The notes beneath the pieces were generated by a model. That model did not search any database. It was not told where the DNA came from and was given only the letters and a program-made list of their open reading frames with translations. A DNA stretch of 64,000 nucleotides from Tsukamurella asaccharolytica (GTDB lineage: Bacteria; Actinomycetota; Actinomycetes; Mycobacteriales; Mycobacteriaceae). The position numbers were made by a program, and so were the translations under genes. Below, one piece after another: positions 15,349 through 27,468 of this stretch (position 1 is the stretch's first letter; every line of letters starts with the position of its first letter). Where the stretch lies: the NCBI RefSeq assembly GCF_007858435.1, contig NZ_VIGW01000006.1, positions 62,001 to 126,000 of the forward strand, in the 5' to 3' direction.

Positions 15349-15963
15349 ATGGAGGTACCGACGACCGGCCGGACCCTCGCTGCCGGGCCCGAGGCGGGGA
15401 CGCCGCGCGAGCGCGCCAAGGCGGCCCGCCGCCGCGAACTGCTCGCCGCCGCGGCGACGCTCATGGCCGAGCGCGGCTTCGCCGGCGTGCGGCTGGAGGA
15501 CATCGGCGCGGCCGTGGGGGTCTCCGGTCCGGCCATGTACCGCCACTTCGCGGGCAAGCAGGACGTGCTCGCCGCGCTGCTGGTGGAGATCTCCGAGTAC
15601 CTGTACGACGGTGGCCGCCGGGTCGCGGAGGAGCGGGCCGGGGACCCGCGGCGGGCGCTGCACGACCTCGTCGATTTCCACGTGGAATTCGCCGCCTCGG
15701 AGCCGGACCTGATTCGCGTGCAGTACCGCGACATGTGGTCGCTCGCACCGGAATCGGCGCGCCGTGTGCGCCGGCTGCAGCGGCAGTACGTGGAGGTCTG
15801 GACCGATGCACTCACCGCGCTCGGCGGCGATGCGGTGGACAACCGCGCCGTGGTGCACGCCGTCTTCGGTCTGATCAACGCCGCCCCGAGTCTGCCGGCG
15901 CTGCCGCAGCCCCGGCTCCGCGCGCTGCTGCGCGAGAAGGCGCTCGCCGCGCTGGGCGTCTGA
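15349..15963 (+). CDS. TetR/AcrR family regulator, probable regulator of the acyl-CoA catabolic operon
   Basis: A 204-aa TetR-type repressor. The N-terminal helix-turn-helix is clear (RRRELLAAAATLMAERGFAG, then LEDIGAAVGVSGPAMYRHF), and a helical ligand-binding C-terminus follows. The ATG at 15349 is preferred over the in-frame ATG at 15283, because the latter overlaps the M-box DNA. A TAATGT -10 (15336-15341) seven bases before 15349 would give a leaderless mRNA. The gene lies 118 bp upstream of, and co-directional with, the accD operon, as the TetR gene does beside the Rv2498c-Rv2506 cluster in M. tuberculosis. The effector is probably an acyl-CoA, which is inference. Confidence 0.8.
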   Translation: MEVPTTGRTLAAGPEAGTPRERAKAARRRELLAAAATLMAERGFAGVRLEDIGAAVGVSGPAMYRHFAGKQDVLAALLVEISEYLYDGGRRVAEERAGDPRRALHDLVDFHVEFAASEPDLIRVQYRDMWSLAPESARRVRRLQRQYVEVWTDALTALGGDAVDNRAVVHAVFGLINAAPSLPALPQPRLRALLREKALAALGV

Positions 15964-16035
15964 GTCCGGCCAATCCGCGTAATCCGCCGCGCTGAAGCTA
16001 CCCCCGAGTAAGACTGGACAGGGTGGCCGAGGTCA

Positions 16036-16066
16036 CATATTCTCATTCTCAGTTAATGATGAATAA
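16036..16066. promoter_or_regulatory. candidate operator/promoter before accD
   Basis: ATTCTCATT (16039-16047) and AATGATGAAT (about 16055-16064) form an imperfect inverted repeat, and ATTCTC is directly repeated in the left arm. It lies in the A/T-rich 50 bp before the AAGGAG ribosome site of the accD gene, a natural place for TetR binding. Pattern only. Confidence 0.4.
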
Positions 16067-16081
16067 CCCAAAGGAGCGGGC

Positions 16082-17614
16082 GTGACATTCCGCGAGGAAC
16101 ACGAGGCGAACGTCGCCGAGCTGCGGGAGCGGCTCGAGAGGGTGGCGCAGGGTGGTGGCGAACGGGCGCGCGCCCGGCACGAGAGCCGCGGCAAGCTCCT
16201 GGTCCGCGAGCGAATCCGGCGCCTACTGGACACGGCCAGCCCGTTCCTGGAGGTGGCGCCGCTCGCCGCCGAGGACATGTACGACGGCAAGGCGCCCTCG
16301 GCGGGCGCCGTCGCCGGCATCGGCACGGTCTCCGGCCGGCAGGTGATGATCGTCGCGAACGACGCGACGGTCTCGGGCGGCACCTACTACCCGATCACCG
16401 TGAAGAAGCACCTGCGCGCGCAGGAGATCGCGTTGCAGAACCGGCTGCCCTGCGTCTACCTGGTGGACTCGGGCGGCGCCATGCTGCTCAACCAGGACGA
16501 CGTCTTCCCCGACCGCGAGCATTTCGGGCGCATCTTCTACAACCAGGCGACCATGAGCGCCGCGGGCATCCCGCAGATCGCCGCCGTACTGGGCAGTTCC
16601 ACCGCGGGCGGCGCGTACGTGCCGGCCATGAGCGACGAGACGGTCATCGTCCGCGACCAGGGCACCATCTTCCTGGCGGGCCCGCCGCTGGTGAAGGCCG
16701 CGACGGGCGAGGACGTGACGGCCGAGGACCTCGGCGGCGGCCTCATGCACTCCACGAAGTCCGGCGTCACCGACCACCTCGTGGACTCCGACGACGAGGC
16801 CCTGGAGAAGGTCCGGCAGATCGTCGGGCGGCTCGGCCCCGTCGGCGAGGTGCAGTGGGACGTGCGCCCGGCGCTGCCCCCGGCGCGCCCGCAGACCGAC
16901 CTGTACGACGTGGTGCCGACCGATCCGAGAATCGGTTACGACGTGCGGAAGCTCATCGGGATCATCGCCGACGGTGGCGAGTTCGACGAGTTCAAGGAGC
17001 TCTTCGGCACCACGCTGGTGACCGCCTTCGCGCGGATCCACGGCCACCCGGTGGGGATCATCGGCAACAACGGCGTGCTCTTCGCCGAGGCCGCGCAGAA
17101 GGGCGCCCACTTCATCGAGCTGTGCGACAAGCGCCGCATCCCCCTGGTCTTCCTGCAGAACATCACCGGGTTCATGGTGGGCCGGCAGTACGAGGAGGGC
17201 GGCATCGCCAAGCACGGTGCCAAGATGGTGACCGCCGTCGCGTGCGCCCGTGTCCCCAAGTTCACCGTGATCGTGGGCGGCTCCTTCGGCGCCGGCAACT
17301 ACTCCATGTGCGGCCGTGCCTACTCGCCGCGCTTCCTCTGGATGTGGCCCAACGCGCGGATCTCCGTGATGGGCGGCCCGCAGGCCGCCGACACCCTCGG
17401 CTCGGTCCGCCGCGAGCAGGAGGGCATGGAGGAGTTCAAGCAGGAGGTGCGCGACCAGTTCGAACGCCAGTCGCAGGCCTACTACTCCACGGCCCGGCTG
17501 TGGGACGACGGCGTGATCGACCCCGCCGACACCCGCACCGTCCTCGGCCTCGCGCTGGAGGCGGCGTCCCGGACGCCGCTCGCCGAGGTCTCCTACGGCG
17601 TCTTCCGGATGTGA
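16082..17614 (+). CDS. accD1: acyl-CoA carboxylase beta subunit (methylcrotonyl-CoA carboxylase type, AccD1)
   Basis: A 510-aa carboxyltransferase subunit with two crotonase-like halves. The acyl-CoA-binding N-half has [21 protein letters not shown] and [16 protein letters not shown]. The C-half has [20 protein letters not shown] and [20 protein letters not shown], features of the MCC-beta branch rather than acetyl/propionyl-CoA AccD. It carboxylates 3-methylcrotonyl-CoA in leucine breakdown together with the biotin subunit encoded next. The GTG start at 16082 follows AAGGAG at a good distance. First gene of a seven-gene run. Confidence 0.88.
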   Translation: MTFREEHEANVAELRERLERVAQGGGERARARHESRGKLLVRERIRRLLDTASPFLEVAPLAAEDMYDGKAPSAGAVAGIGTVSGRQVMIVANDATVSGGTYYPITVKKHLRAQEIALQNRLPCVYLVDSGGAMLLNQDDVFPDREHFGRIFYNQATMSAAGIPQIAAVLGSSTAGGAYVPAMSDETVIVRDQGTIFLAGPPLVKAATGEDVTAEDLGGGLMHSTKSGVTDHLVDSDDEALEKVRQIVGRLGPVGEVQWDVRPALPPARPQTDLYDVVPTDPRIGYDVRKLIGIIADGGEFDEFKELFGTTLVTAFARIHGHPVGIIGNNGVLFAEAAQKGAHFIELCDKRRIPLVFLQNITGFMVGRQYEEGGIAKHGAKMVTAVACARVPKFTVIVGGSFGAGNYSMCGRAYSPRFLWMWPNARISVMGGPQAADTLGSVRREQEGMEEFKQEVRDQFERQSQAYYSTARLWDDGVIDPADTRTVLGLALEAASRTPLAEVSYGVFRM

Positions 17615-17625
17615 GGCAGAAGAAG

Positions 17626-19647
<2,022 letters not shown>

Positions 19648-19648
19648 C

Positions 19649-20797
19649 ATGGAACTGACCCAGGACTACGCGGACCTGCGGGACACGGTGCGCGACTTCG
19701 CCGATCGGGTGGTCGCGCCGGTCTCGGCCAAGCACGACGAGGAGCACTCCTTCCCCTACGAGGTCGTGAAGCAGATGGGCCAGATGGGCCTGTTCGGCCT
19801 GCCCTTCCCCGAGGAGTACGGCGGGATGGGCGGCGACTACTTCGCCCTCGCCCTCGCGCTGGAGGAGCTGGCCCGCGTCGATCAGTCGGTGGCGATGACG
19901 GTCGAGGCCGGCGTCGGCCTCGGCGCCATGCCGATCTACAAGTTCGGCACCGAGGAGCAGAAGCAGAAGTACCTGCCCTCCCTCGCGGCAGGCGAGAACC
20001 TGGCCGGCTTCGGCCTCACCGAGCCCGGCTGCGGCTCGGACGCCTCGGGCACGCAGACCACCGCCAAGCTCGACGGCGACGAGTGGGTCATCAACGGCTC
20101 CAAGCAGTTCATCACCAACTCGGGCACCGACATCACCAGCCTGGTGACGGTGACCGCGGTGACCGGCACCAAGCCGGACGGCCGCAAGCAGATCTCCACG
20201 ATCATCGTGCCCAGCGGCACGCCCGGTTTCACGGTCGAGCCCGCGTACAACAAGGTGGGCTGGAACGCCTCCGACACGCACCCGCTGAGCTTCTCCGACG
20301 TGCGGGTGCCGAAGGAGAACCTGCTGGGCGAGGAGGGGCGCGGCTACGCGAACTTCCTCTCCATCCTCGACGAGGGCCGCATCGCCATCGCTGCGGTCGC
20401 GACCGGCGCCGCGCAGGGCTGCGTCGACGAGTCGGTGAAGTACGCCAAGGAGCGCAACGCCTTCGGCAAGCCGATCGGCGAGTTCCAGTCCATCGCCTTC
20501 GCCATCGCGCGGATGGAGGCGCGGGCGCACACCTCCCGGGTGGCCTACTACGAAGCGGCCCGCCTGATGCTGGCCGGCAAGCCCTTCAAGAAGGAAGCCG
20601 CCATCGCGAAGATGATCTCCTCCGAGGCCGCGATGGACAACGCGCGCATGGCCACCCAGATCCACGGCGGCTACGGCTTCATGAACGAGTACCCCGTCGC
20701 GCGGCACTACCGCGATTCGAAGATCCTCGAGATCGGCGAGGGAACCACCGAGGTGCAGCTCATGCTGATCGCGCGCTCGCTGGGGCTGAACTCGTGA
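19649..20797 (+). CDS. acyl-CoA dehydrogenase (FadE19-like, branched/short chain)
   Basis: A 382-aa FAD-dependent acyl-CoA dehydrogenase: GFGLTEPGCGSDASG, WVINGSKQFITNSG, GGYGFMNEYPVARHYRDSKI. The terminal motif is LEIGEGTTEVQ, with Glu at the catalytic-base position of medium/short-chain enzymes. Classical isovaleryl-CoA dehydrogenases have Gly/Ala there and place the base elsewhere. The operon position implies branched-chain acyl-CoA, but the motif favours a short/branched-chain dehydrogenase rather than a textbook isovaleryl enzyme. The ATG at 19649 begins one base after the accA1 stop codon. Confidence 0.85.
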   Translation: MELTQDYADLRDTVRDFADRVVAPVSAKHDEEHSFPYEVVKQMGQMGLFGLPFPEEYGGMGGDYFALALALEELARVDQSVAMTVEAGVGLGAMPIYKFGTEEQKQKYLPSLAAGENLAGFGLTEPGCGSDASGTQTTAKLDGDEWVINGSKQFITNSGTDITSLVTVTAVTGTKPDGRKQISTIIVPSGTPGFTVEPAYNKVGWNASDTHPLSFSDVRVPKENLLGEEGRGYANFLSILDEGRIAIAAVATGAAQGCVDESVKYAKERNAFGKPIGEFQSIAFAIARMEARAHTSRVAYYEAARLMLAGKPFKKEAAIAKMISSEAAMDNARMATQIHGGYGFMNEYPVARHYRDSKILEIGEGTTEVQLMLIARSLGLNS

Positions 20798-21297
20798 GCG
20801 AGCAGGAGCCCGTGCGGCGGGTGACCCAGCGCGGCCTGTGGTTCGACGAGTTCGAGGACGGGGTGCTGTACGAACATCGGCCCGGCGTCACCGTGACCGA
20901 GGCCGACAACGTGCTGTTCACCAAGCTGACCATGAACACCCAGGCGCTGCACCTGGATGCGCACTGGTCGGCGCAGCAGCCCGGCTTCGGCGGCCAGCGC
21001 CTGGTGAATTCGATGTACACGCTGTCCACCCTGGTGGGGCTGTCTGTCGCGCAGCTCACCCAGGGCACGCTGGTGGCGAACCTCGGCTTCTCCGAGATCG
21101 CCTTCCCCGCGCCGGTCTTCGCCGGCGACACCCTGTACGCGGAGACGCTCTGCACGGGCAAGCGGGAGTCGAAGTCGCGGCCCGGGGAGGGCATCGTCAA
21201 CCTGCGGCACGTCGCCCGGAACCAGGACGGCGCCGTCGTCGCCGTGGCCGAGCGATCCACCCTGGTGCGCAAGGCACCGTCGGGCGAGGAGGCGTAG
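20794..21297 (+). CDS. MaoC-like (R)-specific enoyl-CoA hydratase
   Basis: A 167-aa hot-dog-fold protein of the MaoC family. The N-terminal half carries the hydratase-like segment DNVLFTKLTMNTQALHLDAHW, in which the Asp and His are the likely catalytic pair. In M. tuberculosis the equivalent (Rv2499c) lies between FadE19 and CitE and is thought to hydrate an unsaturated acyl-CoA of the leucine route, plausibly 3-methylglutaconyl-CoA. The GTG start at 20794 overlaps the fadE stop (GTGA). Confidence 0.82.
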   Translation: MSEQEPVRRVTQRGLWFDEFEDGVLYEHRPGVTVTEADNVLFTKLTMNTQALHLDAHWSAQQPGFGGQRLVNSMYTLSTLVGLSVAQLTQGTLVANLGFSEIAFPAPVFAGDTLYAETLCTGKRESKSRPGEGIVNLRHVARNQDGAVVAVAERSTLVRKAPSGEEA

Positions 21298-22140
21298 GTG
21301 CACCACCATGAGGACCTGAACGCCCCCGCCTGGCGGCCGCCCGGCCCCGCGATCCTGTTCTGCCCGGCCGACCGGCCCGAGCGGTACGCGAAGGCGGCGG
21401 AGCGGGCCGACGCGGTGATCCTCGACCTCGAGGACGCGGTGACCGCCGATGCGCGGCCCGCGGCCCGGGAGGCGCTGATCGCCAGTGATCTCGACCCGGC
21501 GTCGACGATCGTGCGGGTGAACGCCTTCGGCACCCACGACTTCGCCGAGGACATCGAGGCGCTGCGGCGCACCGCGTACCGCGTGGTGATGCTCGCCAAG
21601 ACGGAATCGGCGCACCAGCTGGACCGGCTGGCGCAGGTCGACGGCGTGCAGGTGCTCGCGCTCATCGAGACGCCACTGGGAGCGGTGAACGTCAACGAGA
21701 TCGCGGCGCACCCGCGGTGCATCGGGCTCATGTGGGGCGCGGAGGATCTGGTGGCGGCGATGGGCGGGCGGTCCAGCCGCTTCCCCGATGCCACGTACCG
21801 CGACGTCCCGCGGCACGTCCGGTCGGCGACCCGGCTCGCGGCCGCCGCGCACGGCAAGTTCGCGCTCGACGCGGTGCACATCGACATCGCCGATACCGAC
21901 GGCCTCGCCGCCGAGGCCGAGGACGCCGTGGCGCTCGGCTTCGCCGCCACCGTCTGCATCCACCCCTCGCAGGCGGCGGTGATCCGTGCCGCCTACCGGC
22001 CCACGGACGACGAGATCGCCTGGGCCCGGGAGGTGCTTCAGGCGGAGGCCGGCAGCAACGGCGTCTACCAGGTGCGGGGTCAGATGATCGACGCGCCACT
22101 GCTCGCCCAGGCCCGCGCGATCGTCGCCCGGGCCGACTGA
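21298..22140 (+). CDS. CitE-like acyl-CoA lyase (HMG-CoA/citramalyl-CoA lyase type)
   Basis: A 280-aa HpcH/HpaI aldolase-fold lyase: [27 protein letters not shown] (Mg2+ ligand), [37 protein letters not shown] and CIHPSQ. The M. tuberculosis counterpart (Rv2498c) has been described as a lyase for (S)-citramalyl-CoA and (R)-HMG-CoA, ending itaconate and leucine breakdown. In this operon it would release acetoacetate plus acetyl-CoA. The GTG start immediately follows the maoC stop with no spacer. Confidence 0.85.
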   Translation: MHHHEDLNAPAWRPPGPAILFCPADRPERYAKAAERADAVILDLEDAVTADARPAAREALIASDLDPASTIVRVNAFGTHDFAEDIEALRRTAYRVVMLAKTESAHQLDRLAQVDGVQVLALIETPLGAVNVNEIAAHPRCIGLMWGAEDLVAAMGGRSSRFPDATYRDVPRHVRSATRLAAAAHGKFALDAVHIDIADTDGLAAEAEDAVALGFAATVCIHPSQAAVIRAAYRPTDDEIAWAREVLQAEAGSNGVYQVRGQMIDAPLLAQARAIVARAD

Positions 22141-22160
22141 GGTTCTGGAGGAGCGAAGAG

Positions 22161-23786
22161 ATGACCACCCCGTCCTACGATCGCGGCGAGACCGAGCCTG
22201 CGCTGCTCACTGCCACTATCGGCGCCCAGGTCGAGATGACCGCGGACCGGTTCGGCGAGCGCACCGCGCTCGTCGACGTGCCCTCGGGCCGCCGCTGGAC
22301 CTACGACGAGCTGCTCGCCGACTGCCGCGCGTTCGCGGCGGGGCTGCTCCGCAACGGGATCCGCCGTGGCGATCGCGTGGGAGTGTGGGCCCCCAACACC
22401 CCCGAGTGGGTGATCGTGCAGTTCGGCACCGCGCTGGCGGGCGTCGTCCTGGTCAATCTCAACCCCGCGTACCGGCAGCGCGAACTCGAGTACGCCCTCA
22501 ACCAGTCGGGCATCGTGGCGGTGTTCACGATGACCAGCTTCAAGACCTCCGAGTACGCCGCGATGCTGGAGGCCGCACGGCCCGAGGCGCCTGCGCTGCG
22601 CGACGTGGTGGCGTTCGGCACCCCGGCGTGGGACGACTACCTCGTCGCGCCCACCGAGGACGAGCTCGGCGACCTCGCCGATCTCGGCGACGAGCTGAGC
22701 CCGGACGACGCGATCAACATCCAGTACACCTCCGGCACCACGGGTTTCCCCAAGGGCGCCACGCTGACCCACCGCAACATCCTCAACAACGGCTACCTCG
22801 TGGGCGAGTTGCTGAACTACACGGAGCGGGACTCCATCTGCATCCCTGTGCCCTTCTACCACTGCTTCGGCATGGTGATGGGCAACCTCGCGGCGATCAC
22901 CCACGGCGCCGCCATGGTGATCCCCGGGCCCGCCTTCGTGCCGGAGGACGCGCTCGCCGCCGTCGCCGCCGAGAAGTGCACGAGCCTGTACGGCGTCCCC
23001 ACCATGTTCATCGCCGAGCTCGCCCTCGGGAACTTCGACTCCTACGACCTCACCAGCCTGCGGACCGGCGTCATGGCGGGCTCGCCGTGCCCGGAGGAGG
23101 TCATGCGGAAGGTGGTCGACCGGATGGGCATGACCGAGGTCTCGATCTGCTACGGCATGACGGAGACCTCGCCCGTGTCCACGCAGACCCGCGTCGATGA
23201 CGCGCTCGAGCTGCGGGTCGGCACCGTCGGGCGGGTGGGACCGCACCTGGAGATCCAGGTGATCGACCCGATCGACGGCACCGTCATGCCGCGTGGCGAG
23301 GTCGGGGAGCTGTGTACCCGTGGCTATTCCGTCATGAAGGGCTACTGGAACAACGCGGAGAAGACCGCAGAGGCGATCGACGCCGAGGGCTGGATGCACA
23401 CCGGCGACCTCGCGACGATGGACGACGACGGCTACGTGCGGATCACCGGCCGGATCAAGGACATGGTGATCCGCGGCGGGGAGAACATCTACCCGCGCGA
23501 GATCGAGGAGTTCCTCTACACCCACCCGGACATCCTGGACGCGCAGGTGATCGGCGTGCCCGACGAGAAGTACGGCGAGGAGCTCATGGCCTGGATTCAG
23601 CTCCGCGAGGGAGTGGCCTCGTTCACCGTCGAGGACCTGAGGGCCTTCGCGGACGGGAAGATCGCGCGGCACAAGATCCCGCGGTACGTGCACGTGGTCG
23701 CGACCTTCCCCATGACGGTGTCGGGGAAGATCCGGAAGGTGCAGATGCGGGAAGAGTCCGTGACGTTGCTCGGTCTGGAAGGCTGA
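22161..23786 (+). CDS. acyl-CoA synthetase (FadD35-like AMP-binding enzyme)
   Basis: A 541-aa ANL-superfamily ligase: [19 protein letters not shown]-loop, [29 protein letters not shown], and the C-terminal catalytic lysine in [13 protein letters not shown]. It activates a carboxylic acid to its CoA thioester via an acyl-adenylate. Position in the branched-chain operon, as for fadD35 in mycobacteria, suggests a short or branched acid such as isovalerate or another keto-acid-derived substrate. A GGAGGAG lies upstream of the ATG at 22161. Confidence 0.85.
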   Translation: MTTPSYDRGETEPALLTATIGAQVEMTADRFGERTALVDVPSGRRWTYDELLADCRAFAAGLLRNGIRRGDRVGVWAPNTPEWVIVQFGTALAGVVLVNLNPAYRQRELEYALNQSGIVAVFTMTSFKTSEYAAMLEAARPEAPALRDVVAFGTPAWDDYLVAPTEDELGDLADLGDELSPDDAINIQYTSGTTGFPKGATLTHRNILNNGYLVGELLNYTERDSICIPVPFYHCFGMVMGNLAAITHGAAMVIPGPAFVPEDALAAVAAEKCTSLYGVPTMFIAELALGNFDSYDLTSLRTGVMAGSPCPEEVMRKVVDRMGMTEVSICYGMTETSPVSTQTRVDDALELRVGTVGRVGPHLEIQVIDPIDGTVMPRGEVGELCTRGYSVMKGYWNNAEKTAEAIDAEGWMHTGDLATMDDDGYVRITGRIKDMVIRGGENIYPREIEEFLYTHPDILDAQVIGVPDEKYGEELMAWIQLREGVASFTVEDLRAFADGKIARHKIPRYVHVVATFPMTVSGKIRKVQMREESVTLLGLEG

Positions 23787-23790
23787 CGGG

Positions 23791-25653
23791 GTGCATTCGA
23801 TCGATCGTTTCGCAGAGTCCGTCGGCCTCCCCGCCGGGGACTACGGTGCCGTCCACGAGTGGTCCGTGTCCGAGCCCGAGGCGTTCTGGGGCGCGGTGTG
23901 GGACTTCTTCGATCTCGGGGAGCGGACCGGCCCCGTGCTGGTGGCGCGGGAGATGCCCGGCGCCCGCTGGTTCCCGGACGTGACGCTGAACTACGTGGAC
24001 CGTGTGCTGCGGTTCGCGGACCGGCCGGGGAACGCGATCGTGGGCCTCTCGGACGATGGTGCGCGGGTGGAGGTCCCGTGGTCGGAGCTGCCGGCTCGGG
24101 TGTCCGCGATCGCGGAGCTGCTGCGCTCGCTCGGCGTGGGCCTGGGGGACACGGTCGCGGCGTACCTGCCGGACGAGCCCTTCGCGGTGCTCGCGTTCCT
24201 GGCGACGGCGTCGATCGGCGCGGTCTGGTCCGGCTGCGGGCAGGACTACGCGCCGGAGGGCGCGGCGGGCCGGATGGCGCAACTGGCGCCGAAGGTGCTC
24301 TTCGCTCGCGACGGCTACGCCTTCGGCGAGAAGTACGTCGACAAGCGCGCCGACACCGCGGAACTCGCCGCCCTGCTGGGGGTTCCGGCCTCGCACGTGA
24401 TCACCGAGCTGCCCGAGCCGACGGCCGAGACGCCGGAGCTCGCGCCCGTGCAGGTGCCCTTCGACCACCCGCTGTGGGTACTGTTCTCGTCGGGCACGAC
24501 CGGCAAGCCGAAGGGCATCGTCCAGGGCCACGGCGGCATCCTCGTCGAGCACGTGAAGGTACTGGGCCTGCACAACGAGATCGGCCCCGGCGACGTCTTC
24601 TTCTGGCACACCGCGCTGTCGTGGATGATGTGGAACTACCAGGTGGCCGGGTTGCTGATGGGGGCGACGATCGTCACCTTCTCCGGACACCCCCTCGCGC
24701 CCACGGCGGACCGTCTGTGGCAGGTGTGCGAGGACGAGAAGGTCACCTTCTTCGGCACCAGCCCCGGTCAGCTGCAGGCCTCCCGCAAGGCCGGCCTGAA
24801 CCCGGGGACCGACCACGAGCTGGTGCTCAAGACCATCGGCAGCACCGGCTCGCCGCTGGCGCCCGACCTGTTCGTGTGGGTGGACGAGCATGTGGCGCAG
24901 GGGCTCCCAGTGAGCTCGGTGTCCGGCGGCACCGACGTGTGCAGTGCCTTCTGCGGCGGCACCGCGTCCGTCCCGCACGTCCCCGGTGAGCTGACCGTGC
25001 GCTACCTCGGTTGCGCCCTGGAGGCGTGGGCGCCGGACCGGACCCCGCTCGTCGGCGAGGTCGGCGAGATGGTCATCACCGTCCCGATGCCGTCGATGCC
25101 GACGAACTTCTGGAACGACCCGGACGGAGCGAAGTACCGGGCCGCCTACTTCGAGCACGAGTGGACCGACGGCGTCGCGCCCAATGTCTGGCGGCACGGC
25201 GACTGGGTGGAGCTGACCGACCGCGGGTCGATCACCATCCACGGCCGCAGCGATGCGACGTTGAACCGCAACGGCATCCGCATGGGCTCCGCCGACATCT
25301 ACGAGGTGGTCGAGGCCATCCCGGAGATCGCCGAGGCGATGGTCGTGGGTGTCGACGGACCTGACGCCAAGTACTGGATGCCGCTGTTCCTGACGCTCGT
25401 GCCCGGCGCGGAGCTGACGGACGAGCTGGTGGGCCGCATCCGCACCGACGTGCGTACCAGGCTGTCGCCGCGCCACGTGCCCGATGAGGTGATCCTCGCC
25501 CCCGGCATCCCGCACACCAAGACGGGCAAGAAGCTGGAGATCCCCGTGACCGGCATGCTGGCCGGCCGAGACGTGAACGTCGATCCGAAGTCCGTCGACG
25601 ACCCGGAGTTGCTCGGCTGGTACGAGGAGCAGGGTCGCGCCCACAGGTGGTAG
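23791..25653 (+). CDS. acetoacetyl-CoA synthetase
   Basis: A 620-aa acetoacetate-CoA ligase of the ANL superfamily: WFPDVTLNYVDRVL N-terminal ACS motif, LFSSGTTGKPKGIVQGHGG, SGGTDVCSAFCGG, HGRSDATLNRNGIRMGSADIY, and the C-terminal TKTGKKLEIP with the catalytic Lys. It would re-activate acetoacetate released by the lyase two genes upstream, so leucine carbon ends as acetyl-CoA. In M. tuberculosis the cluster uses a CoA-transferase pair (scoAB) instead. The GTG start lies four bases after the fadD stop. Its last codons and stop lie at the edge of the 23-bp repeat array. Confidence 0.92.
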   Translation: MHSIDRFAESVGLPAGDYGAVHEWSVSEPEAFWGAVWDFFDLGERTGPVLVAREMPGARWFPDVTLNYVDRVLRFADRPGNAIVGLSDDGARVEVPWSELPARVSAIAELLRSLGVGLGDTVAAYLPDEPFAVLAFLATASIGAVWSGCGQDYAPEGAAGRMAQLAPKVLFARDGYAFGEKYVDKRADTAELAALLGVPASHVITELPEPTAETPELAPVQVPFDHPLWVLFSSGTTGKPKGIVQGHGGILVEHVKVLGLHNEIGPGDVFFWHTALSWMMWNYQVAGLLMGATIVTFSGHPLAPTADRLWQVCEDEKVTFFGTSPGQLQASRKAGLNPGTDHELVLKTIGSTGSPLAPDLFVWVDEHVAQGLPVSSVSGGTDVCSAFCGGTASVPHVPGELTVRYLGCALEAWAPDRTPLVGEVGEMVITVPMPSMPTNFWNDPDGAKYRAAYFEHEWTDGVAPNVWRHGDWVELTDRGSITIHGRSDATLNRNGIRMGSADIYEVVEAIPEIAEAMVVGVDGPDAKYWMPLFLTLVPGAELTDELVGRIRTDVRTRLSPRHVPDEVILAPGIPHTKTGKKLEIPVTGMLAGRDVNVDPKSVDDPELLGWYEEQGRAHRW

Positions 25654-25750
25654 CGTGCTCGCAAACGGTAGCGTAGCCAACTCGCAAATGGTAGCGTAGA
25701 AAGCTCGCAAAAGGTAGGGTTGATCGGTCGCGCAGGGTAGTCTTGCGTCG
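25649..25750. repeat. 23-bp direct-repeat array in front of the DUF4143 gene
   Basis: Units of exactly 23 bp start at 25667, 25690 and 25713, each with the form GGTAGxGT-N7-CTCGCAAA (the third more diverged). A truncated unit precedes them (25649-25666) and a partial GGTAGTCTTGCGTCG follows (25736-25750). Each unit contains a TAG(C/G)GT hexamer that resembles a -10 box. The last one, TAGTCT at 25738-25743, lies just before the GTG and suggests leaderless transcription. The array starts inside the stop-codon region of the upstream gene. Confidence 0.75.
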
Positions 25751-27000
25751 TGGACTACCTGGAGCGCACTGTCGACCGAGAGCTGGATGAGTTGCTGCCC
25801 ATCGCGTCGGCTGTGGCGCTGGACGGCCCGAAGGGCGTAGGAAAGACCGACACGGCCAGGCGTCGCGCGGACGCGGTTTGGTATCTGGACGATCCTGCTC
25901 AACGCGAGGTCGCACGGGCGGATTTCGGGCTCTCGACGCTGCCGAGCGGGACGGTCCTGCTCGACGAGTGGCAGAAGATTCCGCAGATATGGGACGCGGT
26001 GCGAAGGCGGGTCGACGCCGGCGCGCCCCCCGCACGCTTCCTCATGACGGGCTCCGCGACGCCTATCGATCCAACCGGAACCCACAGTGGTGCAGGAAGG
26101 ATCCTGTCCCTTCGCATGCGGCCGATGGGCCTGCATGAGCGAGGGCTGGTCGAACCGACCGTGTCCCTATCGGCGCTGCTCTCCGATGCCTCCGGGGCGA
26201 TAGCGGGCGAAAGTTGCTTCGGGCTCCGGGAGTATGCGGAGGCCATCGTTGCCAGCGGATTCCCCGGGATCATGACCGCGGTGCCGCGATTGCGCCGACG
26301 CATGCTGGACGCGTACATCCAACGCGTCATCGATCGTGACCTTCCCGAGCAGGGCTACGACGTTCGCCGGCCCGAGACCCTGCGGCGGTGGCTGTCGGCG
26401 TACGCCGCGGCGTCGTCGACCACGGCGGCGTACTCGAGCCTGCTCGACGCGACCACCGGTGGAGACGGATCGCAACCTGCGAAGACCACCACCGTCGCCT
26501 ACCGTGACCATCTCACGCAGCTGTGGCTGCTGGATCCCGTTCCGGGGTGGATTCCCGCGAATAATGCGATTCGGCGCCTCCAACAGGCGCCGAAGCACCA
26601 GCTCGCCGACCCCGCATTGGCCGCACGCCTCCTGAACCTCTCGGAGGCGTCGTTGGTGGGCACCGCCGGTGCGCACATGATCGGCCCACTCTTCGAATCG
26701 CTCGTGGCGCTCGGTGTCCGCGTCATGGCACAGGCAGCGGAGGCGCGGGTGAGCCACCTCCGCCTGACCGGTGGTGACCGCGAGGTCGATCTGATCGTCG
26801 AGGGTCCAGATGGACAGATTCTCGGTATCGAGGTGAAACTGGCGCCGGATGTGAACGAGCGAGACGTGCGTCATCTGCTCTGGCTGCGCGAGAAGATGCC
26901 GGATCGGGTTGCGGACCTCGTGGTGATCACCACCGGGAGAATGGCCTACCGGCGGCCCGACGGCGTCGCCGTGGTCCCGCTGGCGCTTCTCGGACCGTGA
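25750..27000 (+). CDS. AAA ATPase with DUF4143 domain, function unknown
   Basis: A 416-aa protein. The N-terminal P-loop NTPase has Walker A LDGPKGVGKTDTA and Walker B-like GTVLLDEWQ, with a MTGSATP sensor. The C-terminal DUF4143 region contains a restriction-nuclease-like core (FESLVALGVRV..., REVDLIVEGPDGQILGIEVK), where D...E-x-K resembles a PD-(D/E)XK active site. Such genes are scattered among prokaryotes, often horizontally moved, with no settled role. It stands alone between a catabolic operon and an unrelated secreted-protein pair, and its promoter region is a repeat array. The GTG start is set by the TAGTCT box six bases upstream. Confidence 0.8.
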   Translation: MDYLERTVDRELDELLPIASAVALDGPKGVGKTDTARRRADAVWYLDDPAQREVARADFGLSTLPSGTVLLDEWQKIPQIWDAVRRRVDAGAPPARFLMTGSATPIDPTGTHSGAGRILSLRMRPMGLHERGLVEPTVSLSALLSDASGAIAGESCFGLREYAEAIVASGFPGIMTAVPRLRRRMLDAYIQRVIDRDLPEQGYDVRRPETLRRWLSAYAAASSTTAAYSSLLDATTGGDGSQPAKTTTVAYRDHLTQLWLLDPVPGWIPANNAIRRLQQAPKHQLADPALAARLLNLSEASLVGTAGAHMIGPLFESLVALGVRVMAQAAEARVSHLRLTGGDREVDLIVEGPDGQILGIEVKLAPDVNERDVRHLLWLREKMPDRVADLVVITTGRMAYRRPDGVAVVPLALLGP

Positions 27001-27047
27001 CGACGCGGCGCTTGCAGACGGTCGCAGGTGGAGCCTCCGGACCCGGA

Positions 27048-27428
27048 TCAGAGGTGGCCCGAAGTGCACTGCCAGACCAGGATCGCGCCGCCGCCGTTGC
27101 GCGTGAGGGCGCTGGACTGCGCTGCGCGGATCGAGCGGCCGGTGCCGCCCTGGAACCAGCCGGGCTTCTGCGCGACGGCGCCGCAGCCGTCGGAGAACGA
27201 CGCGAGGACCTTGCAGCTCGCGTAGCCGCACGAACCGAGCGCGGCGCGTTCGGCGGCACCGGGGCTGGCGTAGTCCCAGGCGCGGCCCGTGGCGCCGTTG
27301 CTGGCGACCGCGATCGCGCCGAAGTTGACCGCGGCGTTGGCGGCCGGCGCCGCCGCGACCTGGGCGCCGCCGGCGACACTGGCGGTGGCGACCGCGGCGA
27401 TCAGGGCCTTCTTGGTGAACGTCTTCAT
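27048..27428 (-). CDS. secreted DUF4189 protein
   Basis: A 126-aa protein with a Sec signal peptide (KKALIAAVATASVAGG...AANA, cleavage about residue 33) and a mature DUF4189 domain. Features include FGAIAVASNG, alternating Ala/Gly, four cysteines in CGYASCKVL, SDGCGAV and WQCTSG that could form two disulfides, and RAAQSSAL. Small DUF4189 proteins are common in mycolata and not functionally defined. It lies 40 bp downstream of the lipoprotein gene on the same strand, so the two may be co-transcribed. Confidence 0.8.
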   Translation of the reverse strand: MKTFTKKALIAAVATASVAGGAQVAAAPAANAAVNFGAIAVASNGATGRAWDYASPGAAERAALGSCGYASCKVLASFSDGCGAVAQKPGWFQGGTGRSIRAAQSSALTRNGGGAILVWQCTSGHL

Positions 27429-27468
27429 GGTGGGGTGCCTTTCGTGAAGCGGGGGAGTGTGGTGATGA

